Of a DNA stretch of 64,000 bases, positions 18,377 through 26,614 are shown piece after piece. Source of the DNA: Flavobacterium granuli (GTDB lineage: Bacteria > Bacteroidota > Bacteroidia > Flavobacteriales > Flavobacteriaceae); assembly GCF_900129705.1 (NCBI RefSeq), contig NZ_FQWO01000002.1, positions 416,720 through 480,719 of the forward strand. The letters run 5' to 3'. Positions within the stretch are counted from its first letter, which is position 1, and the number at the start of each line of letters is the position of its first letter. The notes beneath the pieces were generated by a model. It had not been told where the DNA came from. It did not search any database and was given only the letters and a program-made list of their open reading frames with translations. The position numbers were made by a program, and so were the translations under genes.

Positions 18377-19918
18377 ATGGCAAAACAAGAAGATATATTT
18401 AAGAATGTAGTTTCGCACGCAAAAGAGTACGGATTTATTTTTCCGTCAAGCGAAATATACGATGGTTTAAGTGCAGTCTATGATTATGCACAAAACGGTG
18501 TAGAATTAAAAAAGAACATACGCGAGTATTGGTGGAAAGCGATGGTTCAGATGAATGAAAACATAGTGGGGCTTGATGCGGCTATATTGATGCATCCCAC
18601 TACTTGGAAAGCATCAGGACACGTAGATGCTTTTAATGATCCATTAATTGACAATAAAGATTCGAAAAGAAGATACAGAGCGGATGTTTTGATTGAAGAT
18701 TATGCCGAAAAGCTAAATCAAAAAGCAATCAAGGAAATCGAAAAAGCGAGAGTCCGTTTTGGTGAAGCTTTTAACGAAGCAGAATTTGTTACCACAAATG
18801 CAAGGGTTGTTGAATACAAAACCAGAGAGAGAGAAATTCTCGAAAGAATGGGACGCTCTTTGGGTAATGAAGATCTGGAAGACGTAAAAGCTTTGATCGA
18901 AGAACTGGAAATTGCTTGTCCGGAATCAGGTTCAAGAAATTGGACAGAAGTGCGTCAGTTTAATTTGATGTTTGGCACCAAATTAGGAGCCTCGGCTGAT
19001 TCTGCAATGGATTTGTATTTGCGTCCGGAAACGGCTCAGGGTATTTTTGTGAATTTCCTGAATGTACAAAAATCAGGGCGAATGAAGGTTCCTTTTGGAA
19101 TTGCCCAAACTGGTAAAGCCTTTAGAAACGAAATTGTAGCGAGACAGTTTATTTTCCGCATGCGTGAGTTTGAACAAATGGAAATGCAGTTTTTTGTGCG
19201 TCCCGGAGAGGAAATGAAGCATTATGAGTTTTGGAAAGAAGCACGTTTAAAATGGCATTTATCGCTAGGATTAGGAAAAGAAAACTACCGTTTTCATGAC
19301 CATGAAAAACTGGCGCATTATGCGAATGCTGCGGCGGATATCGAATTTAATTTCCCTTTTGGATTCAAAGAATTAGAAGGAATTCACTCCCGCACTGATT
19401 TTGATTTGAAAGCACATGAGAAATTTTCAGGTAGAAAATTGCAATATTTTGATGCTGAATTGAATCAGAATTATGTTCCTTATGTAGTGGAAACATCAGT
19501 CGGTTTGGATAGAATGTTCTTGGCGGTTTTTGCAACTTCTTTGAAAGAAGAAACTTTGGAGGATGGTTCAACAAGAACAGTTCTTAAATTGCCTTCAGTT
19601 TTGGCGCCTACAAAAGCAGCGGTTTTACCATTGGTTAAAAAAGATGGATTGCCTGAGATTGCTCATAAAATTATTGAAGATTTAAAATGGGATTTCAATG
19701 TGGCTTATGATGAAAAAGATGCCGTTGGTCGTCGTTATAGAAGACAGGATGCATTGGGAACGCCATTTTGTATCACAGTAGATCATCAAACGATTGAGGA
19801 TCAAACGGTAACTATTAGGCACAGAGACAGCATGAAGCAAGATCGCGTAAAAATTAGCAATTTGAAATCTATTATAGATGATGAAGTTTCGATGAAAAAT
19901 TGGTTGATGAAAATGTAA
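18377..19918 (+). CDS. glyS: Glycyl-tRNA synthetase, single-chain type
   Basis: The 513-residue class II synthetase charges tRNA-Gly and is of the alpha2 (eukaryote/archaea-like) type, not the alpha2beta2 type. Motifs: YLRPETAQGIFVNFLN, motif 2 FRNEIVARQFIFRMREFEQMEM, motif 3 SVGLDRMFLAVF. A C-terminal anticodon-binding domain starts near residue 410 (PTKAAVLPLVKKDGL). A TAnnTTTG element at 18362-18369 ends 7 bases before the ATG, hinting at a very short leader. A terminator follows. Confidence 0.96.
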   Translation: MAKQEDIFKNVVSHAKEYGFIFPSSEIYDGLSAVYDYAQNGVELKKNIREYWWKAMVQMNENIVGLDAAILMHPTTWKASGHVDAFNDPLIDNKDSKRRYRADVLIEDYAEKLNQKAIKEIEKARVRFGEAFNEAEFVTTNARVVEYKTREREILERMGRSLGNEDLEDVKALIEELEIACPESGSRNWTEVRQFNLMFGTKLGASADSAMDLYLRPETAQGIFVNFLNVQKSGRMKVPFGIAQTGKAFRNEIVARQFIFRMREFEQMEMQFFVRPGEEMKHYEFWKEARLKWHLSLGLGKENYRFHDHEKLAHYANAAADIEFNFPFGFKELEGIHSRTDFDLKAHEKFSGRKLQYFDAELNQNYVPYVVETSVGLDRMFLAVFATSLKEETLEDGSTRTVLKLPSVLAPTKAAVLPLVKKDGLPEIAHKIIEDLKWDFNVAYDEKDAVGRRYRRQDALGTPFCITVDHQTIEDQTVTIRHRDSMKQDRVKISNLKSIIDDEVSMKNWLMKM

Positions 19919-19938
19919 TTAGTTTTTTTGTTTATATA

Positions 19939-19975
19939 AGAAAAGCTTTCCGTTTTTGGAAAGCTTTTTTTTTTA
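19939..19975 (+). terminator. Terminator after glyS
   Basis: AAAAGCTTTCC (19941-19951) and GGAAAGCTTTT (19958-19968) followed by a T-run. The rest of the gap up to 20280 holds no gene I can support; a 52-codon frame at 19978-20136 has no supporting feature. Confidence 0.85.
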
Positions 19976-20280
19976 GAATGACTTCAAATAAATTTTATAC
20001 ACTTAATTTAGAGTTCTTTTTAAATAAATATTTAGGTCTTTTATCGGGTTTATTTGCAGTTCATCTCAATGTATCAACATTTGTTATGAACATATTAACA
20101 ACTAATAAGGAGAAATGGTTAAATGCTTATTTTTAGAATGTTAAATAAGAGCGTTTTATGTAATTTTTTGCGCTTTTGTTTAATTAGTTTCCCAAAACTA
20201 CCACAATTGCTTAATAATTTAGAGTATGCTTTACTTTGGAAATCTAATGTAATGGCTAACAATTCTAGGAAAAGCCACTG

Positions 20281-21099
20281 ATGAATTATTCGTACATTAT
20301 TATTGACGACGATCAAGAAAGTGTTTTGAAGACGAAAGCCATTGCTGACAGTTTTTCGGAGCTTACTTTTGTGGCATCGGCACATAATTATGCGGAAGGC
20401 TTAAATCTTATCTTAGAACACACTCCGGAACTGGTTTTTCTGGAAATCGACCCAGCTGACAAAAATAGCTCACTGTCTTTGGTTTTGATAAACGAGTTGC
20501 ACCGCTATTTAAAAGTAATTCCTAAAATCATCGTCACCACTACGAAAAAGGATTTGGCTTTTGAAGCCATACAATATAATGTGACCGAATACCTGTTGAA
20601 ACCATTGGTGCGAATTGATTTTATCAAGATCATCTTGAAACTAAATAAAAATGCAAATCAAAAGGAAATGACTCTGATGCAGCCTGAAGAAGTGCTTCAA
20701 GAAGAAAAACCAAATCCTGTTTTACATCATGAAACTTTAAGTAAACAAAAACCTCTAATATTATGTATAAAATCTTACGGGGACTACAGGTATATTGACG
20801 CTAGGGATATTTGTTATTTGCAGGCAGATAATAATTCAACCGACATTCATCTAAATAGTGGCGAAATGGTCACCGCTTTTAAGACACTGAAGCATTTTGA
20901 GAGCGCTTTGTCTTATCCTTTCATTCGAATTCACAACAGTTATATCGTAAACTGCAATTATATTTCTAGAATTCATACTGGAAATGCGGTCTGTTACATA
21001 AAGAATACCGCCACAAAACTTCCCTTTTCTAAATCTTATAAGGTAAATATCGACCTGATTATTTCTGAAATTTCCAATGGGAATTACTTAGAAATTTAA
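20281..21099 (+). CDS. LytTR-family regulator with altered receiver
   Basis: The 272-residue protein has a receiver domain (about 1-125) and a LytTR DNA-binding domain (about 160-265: CYLQADNNSTDIHLNSGE, FIRIHNSYIVNCNYISRI). The acidic pocket IIDDDQES, the threonine in IVTTTKKD and the lysine in LLKPL are intact. At the usual phospho-acceptor site the sequence reads LVFLEIDPAD, so Glu55 replaces Asp. It may behave as permanently active or be phosphorylated elsewhere. No cognate LytS-type kinase is adjacent. It is followed by direct repeats and then the tandem-repeat peptide gene, which is a plausible target. Confidence 0.88.
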   Translation: MNYSYIIIDDDQESVLKTKAIADSFSELTFVASAHNYAEGLNLILEHTPELVFLEIDPADKNSSLSLVLINELHRYLKVIPKIIVTTTKKDLAFEAIQYNVTEYLLKPLVRIDFIKIILKLNKNANQKEMTLMQPEEVLQEEKPNPVLHHETLSKQKPLILCIKSYGDYRYIDARDICYLQADNNSTDIHLNSGEMVTAFKTLKHFESALSYPFIRIHNSYIVNCNYISRIHTGNAVCYIKNTATKLPFSKSYKVNIDLIISEISNGNYLEI

Positions 21100-21143
21100 A
21101 AAACATCCATCTACCCTGATTTGAAGGCTATCCACTATCAGAT

Positions 21144-21172
21144 GCCTGTATTCTACCATATAGGCCTGTATT
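21144..21172 (+). promoter_or_regulatory. 9-base direct repeat, possible LytTR operator
   Basis: GCCTGTATT occurs at 21144-21152 and again at 21164-21172, a 20-base period, that is two 9-base boxes on one DNA face. LytTR proteins bind paired direct repeats of this size separated by about 12 bases. The bases differ from the published consensus, so assignment to the neighbouring regulator is inference. Confidence 0.4.
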
Positions 21173-21205
21173 TGTAAGAAAAATAAAGATTTGCTATGTA
21201 GTTTT

Positions 21206-21233
21206 ACAAAAGAATTCCTGCACAAAAGAATTC
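21206..21233 (+). repeat. 12-base direct repeat upstream of the repeat-peptide gene
   Basis: ACAAAAGAATTC is at 21206-21217 and again at 21222-21233, with 4 bases between. It lies 46 bases before the ATG of the peptide gene and may be a control or leader element. Confidence 0.45.
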
Positions 21234-21278
21234 TTAAAATAGTGTAAAACAAATTTAAAAACATAAAAATCCCAAATT

Positions 21279-21524
21279 ATGAAAAAATCAATCTTAACAA
21301 TCGGACTATTTTCTTTAGTAATGATCTTAACTTCATTCACCAGTAATGCAGATATTATTGGTCAAGGAGCTACTGGAGGAAATATGAAAGTAGATATTAT
21401 CGGTCAAGGAGCTACTGGAGGAAATATGAAAGTGGATATTATTGGACAAGGAGCTACAGGAGGGAATATGAAAGTGGATATTATTGGACAAGGAGCTACA
21501 GGAGGGAATATGAAAGTAGACTGA
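21279..21524 (+). CDS. Secreted protein of four identical 14-residue repeats
   Basis: The 81-residue product has a signal peptide (residues 1-24, ending TSNA) and then four identical units of DIIGQGATGGNMKV and a final Asp. The predicted cleavage falls exactly at the first unit. In DNA the units are 21351-21392, 21393-21434, 21435-21476 and 21477-21518. All differences between them are synonymous (ATT/ATC, GGT/GGA, ACT/ACA, GGA/GGG, GTA/GTG), so the peptide is under constraint. It has its own terminator and lies between a LytTR regulator and a TPR-type two-component system. I do not recognise the family. It could be a multi-copy signal peptide precursor, a small matrix or amyloid-type protein, or a cell-wall factor. 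Confidence 0.85.
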   Translation: MKKSILTIGLFSLVMILTSFTSNADIIGQGATGGNMKVDIIGQGATGGNMKVDIIGQGATGGNMKVDIIGQGATGGNMKVD

Positions 21525-21554
21525 TTATTTCAAATTAAATGATTTTTATAATAT

Positions 21555-21586
21555 TTAGGCTATCAATTTTTGGTAGCCTTTTTTAT
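21555..21586 (+). terminator. Terminator after the repeat-peptide gene
   Basis: AGGCTATC (21557-21564) pairs with GGTAGCCT (21572-21579), followed by T-run. It separates the peptide gene from the kinase gene. Confidence 0.75.
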
Positions 21587-21605
21587 GCTAATAGTTTTAT
21601 TTTAC

Positions 21606-21613
21606 TATTTTTG
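21606..21613 (+). promoter_or_regulatory. -7 promoter element of the TPR sensor kinase
   Basis: TATTTTTG matches TAnnTTTG and lies 20 bases before the TTG start at 21634, supporting that start. Confidence 0.5.
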
Positions 21614-21633
21614 GTAAAATTAGAGATCAAGTA

Positions 21634-23685
21634 TTGAAGAAGTTTTATCCGATAAATTTACTATTGCTTCTACTGTTTGTTTTTTTTGGCTGTGCCAAAA
21701 AGGATTCAGTTAATAATTCTATTGATTTATCTGAAGATAGCCTATCGGTTTATTTCTCAAAGGCTAATGATTTAAATCTTAGTCGTGATAAAAGACTTTT
21801 TTTTAATAAAAAAGCTTATAATATTGTAGTCGGTCAAGAAAATGATTCTCTTAATCGGATTAATCTTTTTAAGGTCGCTAATCGCTATTATAACATCAAT
21901 GACTGGAAAGAATTTAGTCAAACGGTGCTATTAATTTTAGATAAATCAGAGAGAGCAGAGGACAGTGTAAATATTGGAAAAGCGTATAGTTACCTAGGAG
22001 ATTATTATGTGTCTCAGATGGTTTCAGATAGTGCGTTTCAGTTTTTTAGCAAGGCAGAAAAAATTTATGATAGGCTAGGAGATGATGTTAATTTGGGGAA
22101 AACACTAATAAATAAAGCAAATCTGCAATATAAAGCGGGTGATTTTTTAGGGGCAGAAAATGCTGTTGTTAAAGTGTTGAGAATAATTAGAAAGGAGAAG
22201 AATGCCAATAGTATCATGTATGATTCTTATAATCTTCTTGGGTTAATATCTAATGAGTTAGGAGAATATGATAACGCAATTGTTTATAACAATAAAGCAT
22301 TGGCAGTTATTGATGACGAAATAATACCTGAGGTGTTTCAGTCTAGAGCGACTTCTTATAATAATATTGGGTATCTTTATCTTAGTTCTAAAGAATATTC
22401 CCAGGCAAAGAAGTATTTTTTAACAGGATTAGAACAAAACAATTTAAAGGCTCAAAAACCTCTAGTATATGCTATGTTATTGGATAATTTAGCTTATTCT
22501 AAATTTAAATTAAAAGAAGATGAGGGGTTGCCGGAATTGTTTTATAAAGCATTGAAATTAGGAGATAGTTTGAAATTAAACTCCTGTATATTTACCAATA
22601 AAATACATTTATCTGAATATTTTGCCTCAAAAAAAGATACTACAAAAGCGCTAGAATATTCCAAAGAGGCTCTTTTGCTAGCTCGCAGTACCAATGTTTC
22701 CAGAGATATTTTGGTAGCGCTAAAGCAATTGTCAATTATTGAACCAAAAAAAGCCGCAATTTATAATAAGGAATACATTCATATCAATGAAGAACTGCAA
22801 AAAGCAGAACGGAAAATGGGCGATAAATTCTCCCGAATTGAATATGAGACGGATGTAATAAAAGATGAGAATACCAATCTTACCGTTCAGAATAGAAATC
22901 TAGTTTATATTTTTAGTGGAATAACTATTTTAGGATTGTTTTTATATATTATCAAAGCTCAAAAAGCAAAAAACAGGGAGCTTCAATACAAGCAACGGCA
23001 ACAAGAAGCTAATGAGGATATTTATAATTTGATGATTTCTCAGCAAAATACCATCGATGTCATTAGAGTAAAAGAAAAAAAGAGAGTGGCTCAGGAGCTA
23101 CATGATGGAGTCCTGGGAAGGATGTTTGGCGTTCGCATGAATTTAGATGGATTGAATGGGCTTAAGGATGAGATAGCTATCAATCAGAGAATCGGTTATT
23201 TGAAGGAATTGAAAAATATTGAGCAGGATATTCGTGAAATTTCACATGATTTGAATAGAGAAAAATCAGAATTAATTAATAACTTCGTCGCCATCGTCGA
23301 TAATTTATTTGAGGAACAAAGAAGAACATTCCAGTCAAAATTATTTACAAGTATCGATTCTAATATTAAATGGGAGGAGGTAAGCAACTCCATTAAAATT
23401 AATATATATCGTATTATTCAGGAATCGCTGCAAAATTGTAATAAATATGCAAAAGCCCGCTCGATTAGAGTCGAGTTGAAAAAAGTGGATGATGATTTGG
23501 AATTGACAATAAGCGATGACGGAATAGGATTTAATGCCAATGTAAAGAAAAAAGGTATTGGTTTACAAAACATGCTTTCACGAACAAAAGAATGTAATGG
23601 TTCGTTTGAAATAAAATCTAAAAAAGGTGAAGGAACAACCATTACAGTTAGAGTCCCAATCGAACAAAAACAAATAGCTTCATAA
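21634..23685 (+). CDS. TPR sensor histidine kinase, lipoprotein-like N terminus
   Basis: The 683-residue protein begins with TTG. The resulting leader MKKFYPINLLLLLLFVFFGC has a lipobox-like end (Cys20), and no ATG occurs for over 100 codons, so TTG is the likely start. Residues of about 90-375 are TPR-like helices (NNIGYLYLSSKEYSQAKKYF). One membrane helix follows at about 422-440, then a coiled coil, the HisKA_3 dimerisation helix with His490 (KRVAQELHDGVLGR), and an HATPase domain with N box QESLQNCNKYAKA, DDGIGF and GIGLQNM. The TPR part would be periplasmic, a common flavobacterial design for sensing peptides or envelope state. The response regulator starts 2 bases after the stop. Confidence 0.92.
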   Translation: MKKFYPINLLLLLLFVFFGCAKKDSVNNSIDLSEDSLSVYFSKANDLNLSRDKRLFFNKKAYNIVVGQENDSLNRINLFKVANRYYNINDWKEFSQTVLLILDKSERAEDSVNIGKAYSYLGDYYVSQMVSDSAFQFFSKAEKIYDRLGDDVNLGKTLINKANLQYKAGDFLGAENAVVKVLRIIRKEKNANSIMYDSYNLLGLISNELGEYDNAIVYNNKALAVIDDEIIPEVFQSRATSYNNIGYLYLSSKEYSQAKKYFLTGLEQNNLKAQKPLVYAMLLDNLAYSKFKLKEDEGLPELFYKALKLGDSLKLNSCIFTNKIHLSEYFASKKDTTKALEYSKEALLLARSTNVSRDILVALKQLSIIEPKKAAIYNKEYIHINEELQKAERKMGDKFSRIEYETDVIKDENTNLTVQNRNLVYIFSGITILGLFLYIIKAQKAKNRELQYKQRQQEANEDIYNLMISQQNTIDVIRVKEKKRVAQELHDGVLGRMFGVRMNLDGLNGLKDEIAINQRIGYLKELKNIEQDIREISHDLNREKSELINNFVAIVDNLFEEQRRTFQSKLFTSIDSNIKWEEVSNSIKINIYRIIQESLQNCNKYAKARSIRVELKKVDDDLELTISDDGIGFNANVKKKGIGLQNMLSRTKECNGSFEIKSKKGEGTTITVRVPIEQKQIAS

Positions 23686-23687
23686 AA

Positions 23688-24377
23688 ATGACAATTGCCT
23701 CATCTGCCTTAACTAAGATAAAGAACAACATACTAATTGTAGACGATCATCCTTTTATTATACAAGGATACAAAAATGCAATTACGAGATATAAACCGGA
23801 AAAATTTGAATTTTTTATTACCGAGGCTAAGGATTGTGAATCAGCATACCAAGTTATTACTAATCCTGAGACTGTTTTTGACATTGCTTTTCTAGATATC
23901 AGTATGCCGCCTTATGAGGAAAAAGGGCTTTATTCGGGAGAGGATTTGGCAAAACTCATTCTGGAATCTATGCCGGATTGTAAAATCATTATGCTGACTA
24001 TGTTTACCGAGTTTTTAAAAATAAAAACGATTATTAAGAACATTAACCCTAGCGGGCTGGTCATAAAAAACGACTTGACATTTGATGAGTTGTTGTTTGC
24101 ATTTAATAAGGTAATCAGAAACGAAAAATACTACAGTCAATCGGTTCTTAAAATGTTGGAATCTCAAGAACATAGTATTGAAATTGATTTGTTTGATAAG
24201 CAAATTTTATTTCATTTGTCCAAAGGAACAAAAACAAAAGACTTGCCTCAGTATATTCCGATATCCTTAAATGCTATTGAAGTAAGAAAGTTAAACCTCA
24301 AAGAATTACTGAAAGTAACAGGCGGAAGTGATATTGATTTAGTAAGAGAAGCTAGAAATATTGGGTTGTTATTTTAA
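23688..24377 (+). CDS. NarL/LuxR-type response regulator
   Basis: The 229-residue partner of the preceding kinase is encoded 2 bases downstream. The receiver domain has LIVDDHPFIIQGY and the phospho-acceptor Asp70 in FLDISMPP, with the conserved lysine in VIKNDL. The C-terminal part (about 160-225) aligns with a NarL-type helix-turn-helix (FDKQILFHLSKGTKTKDL, then SLNAIEVRKLNLKELL), but it is more degenerate than usual. A terminator shared with convergent thiL follows. Confidence 0.9.
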   Translation: MTIASSALTKIKNNILIVDDHPFIIQGYKNAITRYKPEKFEFFITEAKDCESAYQVITNPETVFDIAFLDISMPPYEEKGLYSGEDLAKLILESMPDCKIIMLTMFTEFLKIKTIIKNINPSGLVIKNDLTFDELLFAFNKVIRNEKYYSQSVLKMLESQEHSIEIDLFDKQILFHLSKGTKTKDLPQYIPISLNAIEVRKLNLKELLKVTGGSDIDLVREARNIGLLF

Positions 24378-24382
24378 TGATT

Positions 24383-24418
24383 AAAAAAAAAACGGCATTT
24401 TTCAATGCCGTTTTTTTG
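24383..24418. terminator. Bidirectional terminator between the response regulator and thiL
   Basis: AAACGGCATT (24390-24399) and AATGCCGTTT (24404-24413) with A-run before and T-run after; it serves both convergent genes. Confidence 0.9.
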
Positions 24419-24422
24419 TTTC

Positions 24423-25469
24423 TTATTCTGTCAAAGCATCCCAGCCGCGCGCTTTCAAAGGGATTTTAGTGTTTGCCCGAGTGACTAAATGTATGCCTTC
24501 GCTTTCTTGAGTCATGTGTCCAATAATGGAGAAATTTGGATTGCCTTTTATCTTTTCAAAATCTTCCATGGCAATAGTAAAAAGCAATTCATAATCCTCT
24601 CCCCCGTTTATGGCAACGGTGGTGCTGTCAATATTAAATTCTTCGCATACATTTATAAACTGCGGATCTAGGGGCAATTTGTCTTCATATAAATTACAGC
24701 CCACTTTAGATTGTTTGCACAAATGCATAATTTCAGATGATAATCCATCCGAAATATCAATCATAGAAGTTGGTTTGATCTCTAATGCGTGCAATAAAGT
24801 ACGCACATCTTTTCGCGCTTCGGGTTTTAATTGGCGTTCGATCAGGTAAGTATAGGCATCCAGATCCGGCTGAGAATTGGGATTTACCTTAAAAACCTGT
24901 TTTTCACGTTCCAAAACCTGCAAGCCCATATAAGCAGCACCAATATCTCCGGTCACTACTAATAAGTCGGTTTGCTTAGCGCCATTTCTATAAACGATTT
25001 CCTCTTCGTCGGCTTCGCCAATAGCGGTAATACTGATAATTAATCCTTTTTGAGATGAGGTGGTGTCACCGCCTATAACATCTACTTTGTATTCATTGGC
25101 AGCATGCGTAATTCCTGCAAATAACTCTTCCAAGGCTTCCAGAGGGAAGCGATTAGAAACAGCCACTGATACCGTGATTTGGGTTGGTTTGGCATTCATG
25201 GCGCAAATGTCAGAGAGATTAACAACGACAGCTTTGTAGCCTAAATGCTTCAAAGGCATATATGCTAAGTCAAAATGTACACCTTCAATCAATAAATCAG
25301 TAGAAACTACTGCTTTTTTGTCTTTGAAATCCAAAACGGCAGCATCGTCGCCAATTCCTTTTAGGGTCGAAGGCTGGGTAATTTCAAAGTTTTTTGTCAA
25401 ATGGTCAATTAGTCCAAATTCTCCTAATTGGGAAATACTTGTACGTTGTGGGTTTTTATCTTCGATCAT
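24423..25469 (-). CDS. thiL: Thiamine-monophosphate kinase
   Basis: The 348-residue enzyme phosphorylates thiamine monophosphate to the active diphosphate. The N-terminal FGLIDHLTK, the ATP/Mg motif KGIGDDAAVLDF, then VSTDLLIEGVHFDL and VIGGDTTSSQKG, and the C-terminal SMIDISDGLSSEIMHL and NGGEDYELLFTI are all family signatures. Length is normal. I start at MIEDKNPQRT; an ATG six codons earlier adds hydrophobic residues not typical of the family. No TPP riboswitch is visible nearby. Confidence 0.95.
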   Translation of the reverse strand: MIEDKNPQRTSISQLGEFGLIDHLTKNFEITQPSTLKGIGDDAAVLDFKDKKAVVSTDLLIEGVHFDLAYMPLKHLGYKAVVVNLSDICAMNAKPTQITVSVAVSNRFPLEALEELFAGITHAANEYKVDVIGGDTTSSQKGLIISITAIGEADEEEIVYRNGAKQTDLLVVTGDIGAAYMGLQVLEREKQVFKVNPNSQPDLDAYTYLIERQLKPEARKDVRTLLHALEIKPTSMIDISDGLSSEIMHLCKQSKVGCNLYEDKLPLDPQFINVCEEFNIDSTTVAINGGEDYELLFTIAMEDFEKIKGNPNFSIIGHMTQESEGIHLVTRANTKIPLKARGWDALTE

Positions 25470-25617
25470 GATTATTTTTAGGAACAAAACAATCGTTCTG
25501 TTCGCTTATTTTAAATTAGAAAAGTTTATTTGATTGCAAATATACAAAGAAATATTCGCCTTAAATTGACTGGATTTGATGGATTTTTTGCATCTTTAAG
25601 TAGGTAAATGAAGCAAG

Positions 25618-26550
25618 ATGAAAACATTTGATATTGTTACACTCACGGTTAGTCCGGCTTTGGATAAAAGTGCCCATTTCTCAGGATTGGTTCCTGAACA
25701 AAAAATGAGGTGCGAAACACCTATATTTGATGCAGGAGGAGGAGGAGTTAATGTGTCTAAGGCGATCTCCAAGTTGGGAGGAACTTCTTTGGCAGTGCTT
25801 ACTACAGGAGGAGCAACGGGCGAAATGTTGAAAAATATTTTGAAAAGAGACTCCATTCTTTTTGAAGTAATTGAAACGGAAAGTTGGACCAGAGAAAATT
25901 TTGTTGCGGTAGATAATTATACCAATTCCCAGTATCGTTTTGTTTTCCCTGCGCCAGCCGTGACGGTTTTCGAAAAGGAGAAAATCAGTTCAATTATTCA
26001 AGGACTAAAATCTAATTTTTTAGTCATTAGCGGTGGCTTGAGTGAAGGCTTAGCAGTTGATTTTTATAAGCAAATTGCTGAAACGGCTAAAAAATCAAAT
26101 TCAAAACTGATAGTGGATACAACTGGTGAGCCCCTTAAAAAAGTATTAGAAACGGGAGTATATCTAATCAAACCCAACGTGGGAGAATTAGCTAAATTAA
26201 TAGGGGTTGAGCGTCTTGAAATGGAGGAAGTAAAGGACGCAGCCAAACAAATCATTGAAAGCGGTGGAGCCGAAATGGTCGTGGTTTCGCTTGGCCCGCA
26301 GGGTGCTGTTTTGGTAACCAAAGATACTGCTGATTTTGTTGCCGCGCCTAATGTAGCAAAGAAAAGTACTGTTGGTGCCGGTGACAGTATGGTAGGAGGA
26401 ATGGTTTGGGCGCTTTCGCAAAATAAAAGTTTGAAAGAAGTCATTCGCTGGGGTGTGGCCTGCGGATCAGCAGCTACGATGAACGAAGGAACGCAACTTT
26501 TTAAACTAGAAGAGGCTCAACGATTGTTTGAATGGCTGAAGGATAAGTAA
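25618..26550 (+). CDS. 1-phosphofructokinase-family hexose kinase
   Basis: The 310-residue PfkB-fold protein opens with DIVTLTVSPALDKSA, the FruK/LacC subfamily start. It has the N-terminal signature FDAGGGGVNVSKAISKLGG and ends with STVGAGDSMVGGMVW carrying the catalytic aspartate. Subfamily members phosphorylate fructose-1-phosphate, tagatose-6-phosphate or fructose-6-phosphate. No fructose PTS or aldolase gene is adjacent, so the substrate is open. It stands alone, divergent from thiL and convergent with lepA. Confidence 0.88.
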   Translation: MKTFDIVTLTVSPALDKSAHFSGLVPEQKMRCETPIFDAGGGGVNVSKAISKLGGTSLAVLTTGGATGEMLKNILKRDSILFEVIETESWTRENFVAVDNYTNSQYRFVFPAPAVTVFEKEKISSIIQGLKSNFLVISGGLSEGLAVDFYKQIAETAKKSNSKLIVDTTGEPLKKVLETGVYLIKPNVGELAKLIGVERLEMEEVKDAAKQIIESGGAEMVVVSLGPQGAVLVTKDTADFVAAPNVAKKSTVGAGDSMVGGMVWALSQNKSLKEVIRWGVACGSAATMNEGTQLFKLEEAQRLFEWLKDK

Positions 26551-26587
26551 AACAAAAAAACCTGACAATTTTCATCATCAGGTTTCA
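26551..26587 (-). terminator. Terminator of lepA
   Basis: AAACCTGA (26558-26565) and TCAGGTTT (26578-26585). On the minus strand a T-run follows the stem; on the plus strand it does not. Confidence 0.7.
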
Positions 26588-26614
26588 ATCTATATTCTTT
26601 TTTCTAATAAAAGA

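Noticed and set aside
19978..20136. 52-codon frame after glyS as a small protein
   Set aside because: It starts inside the tail of a terminator and shows no signal peptide, motif or promoter.
21351..21521. Four 42-base direct repeats as a CRISPR array
   Set aside because: The units abut with no spacers and encode a continuous in-frame peptide after a signal sequence.
24423..25620. TPP riboswitch near thiL
   Set aside because: No conserved TPP-riboswitch core could be found upstream of the gene.
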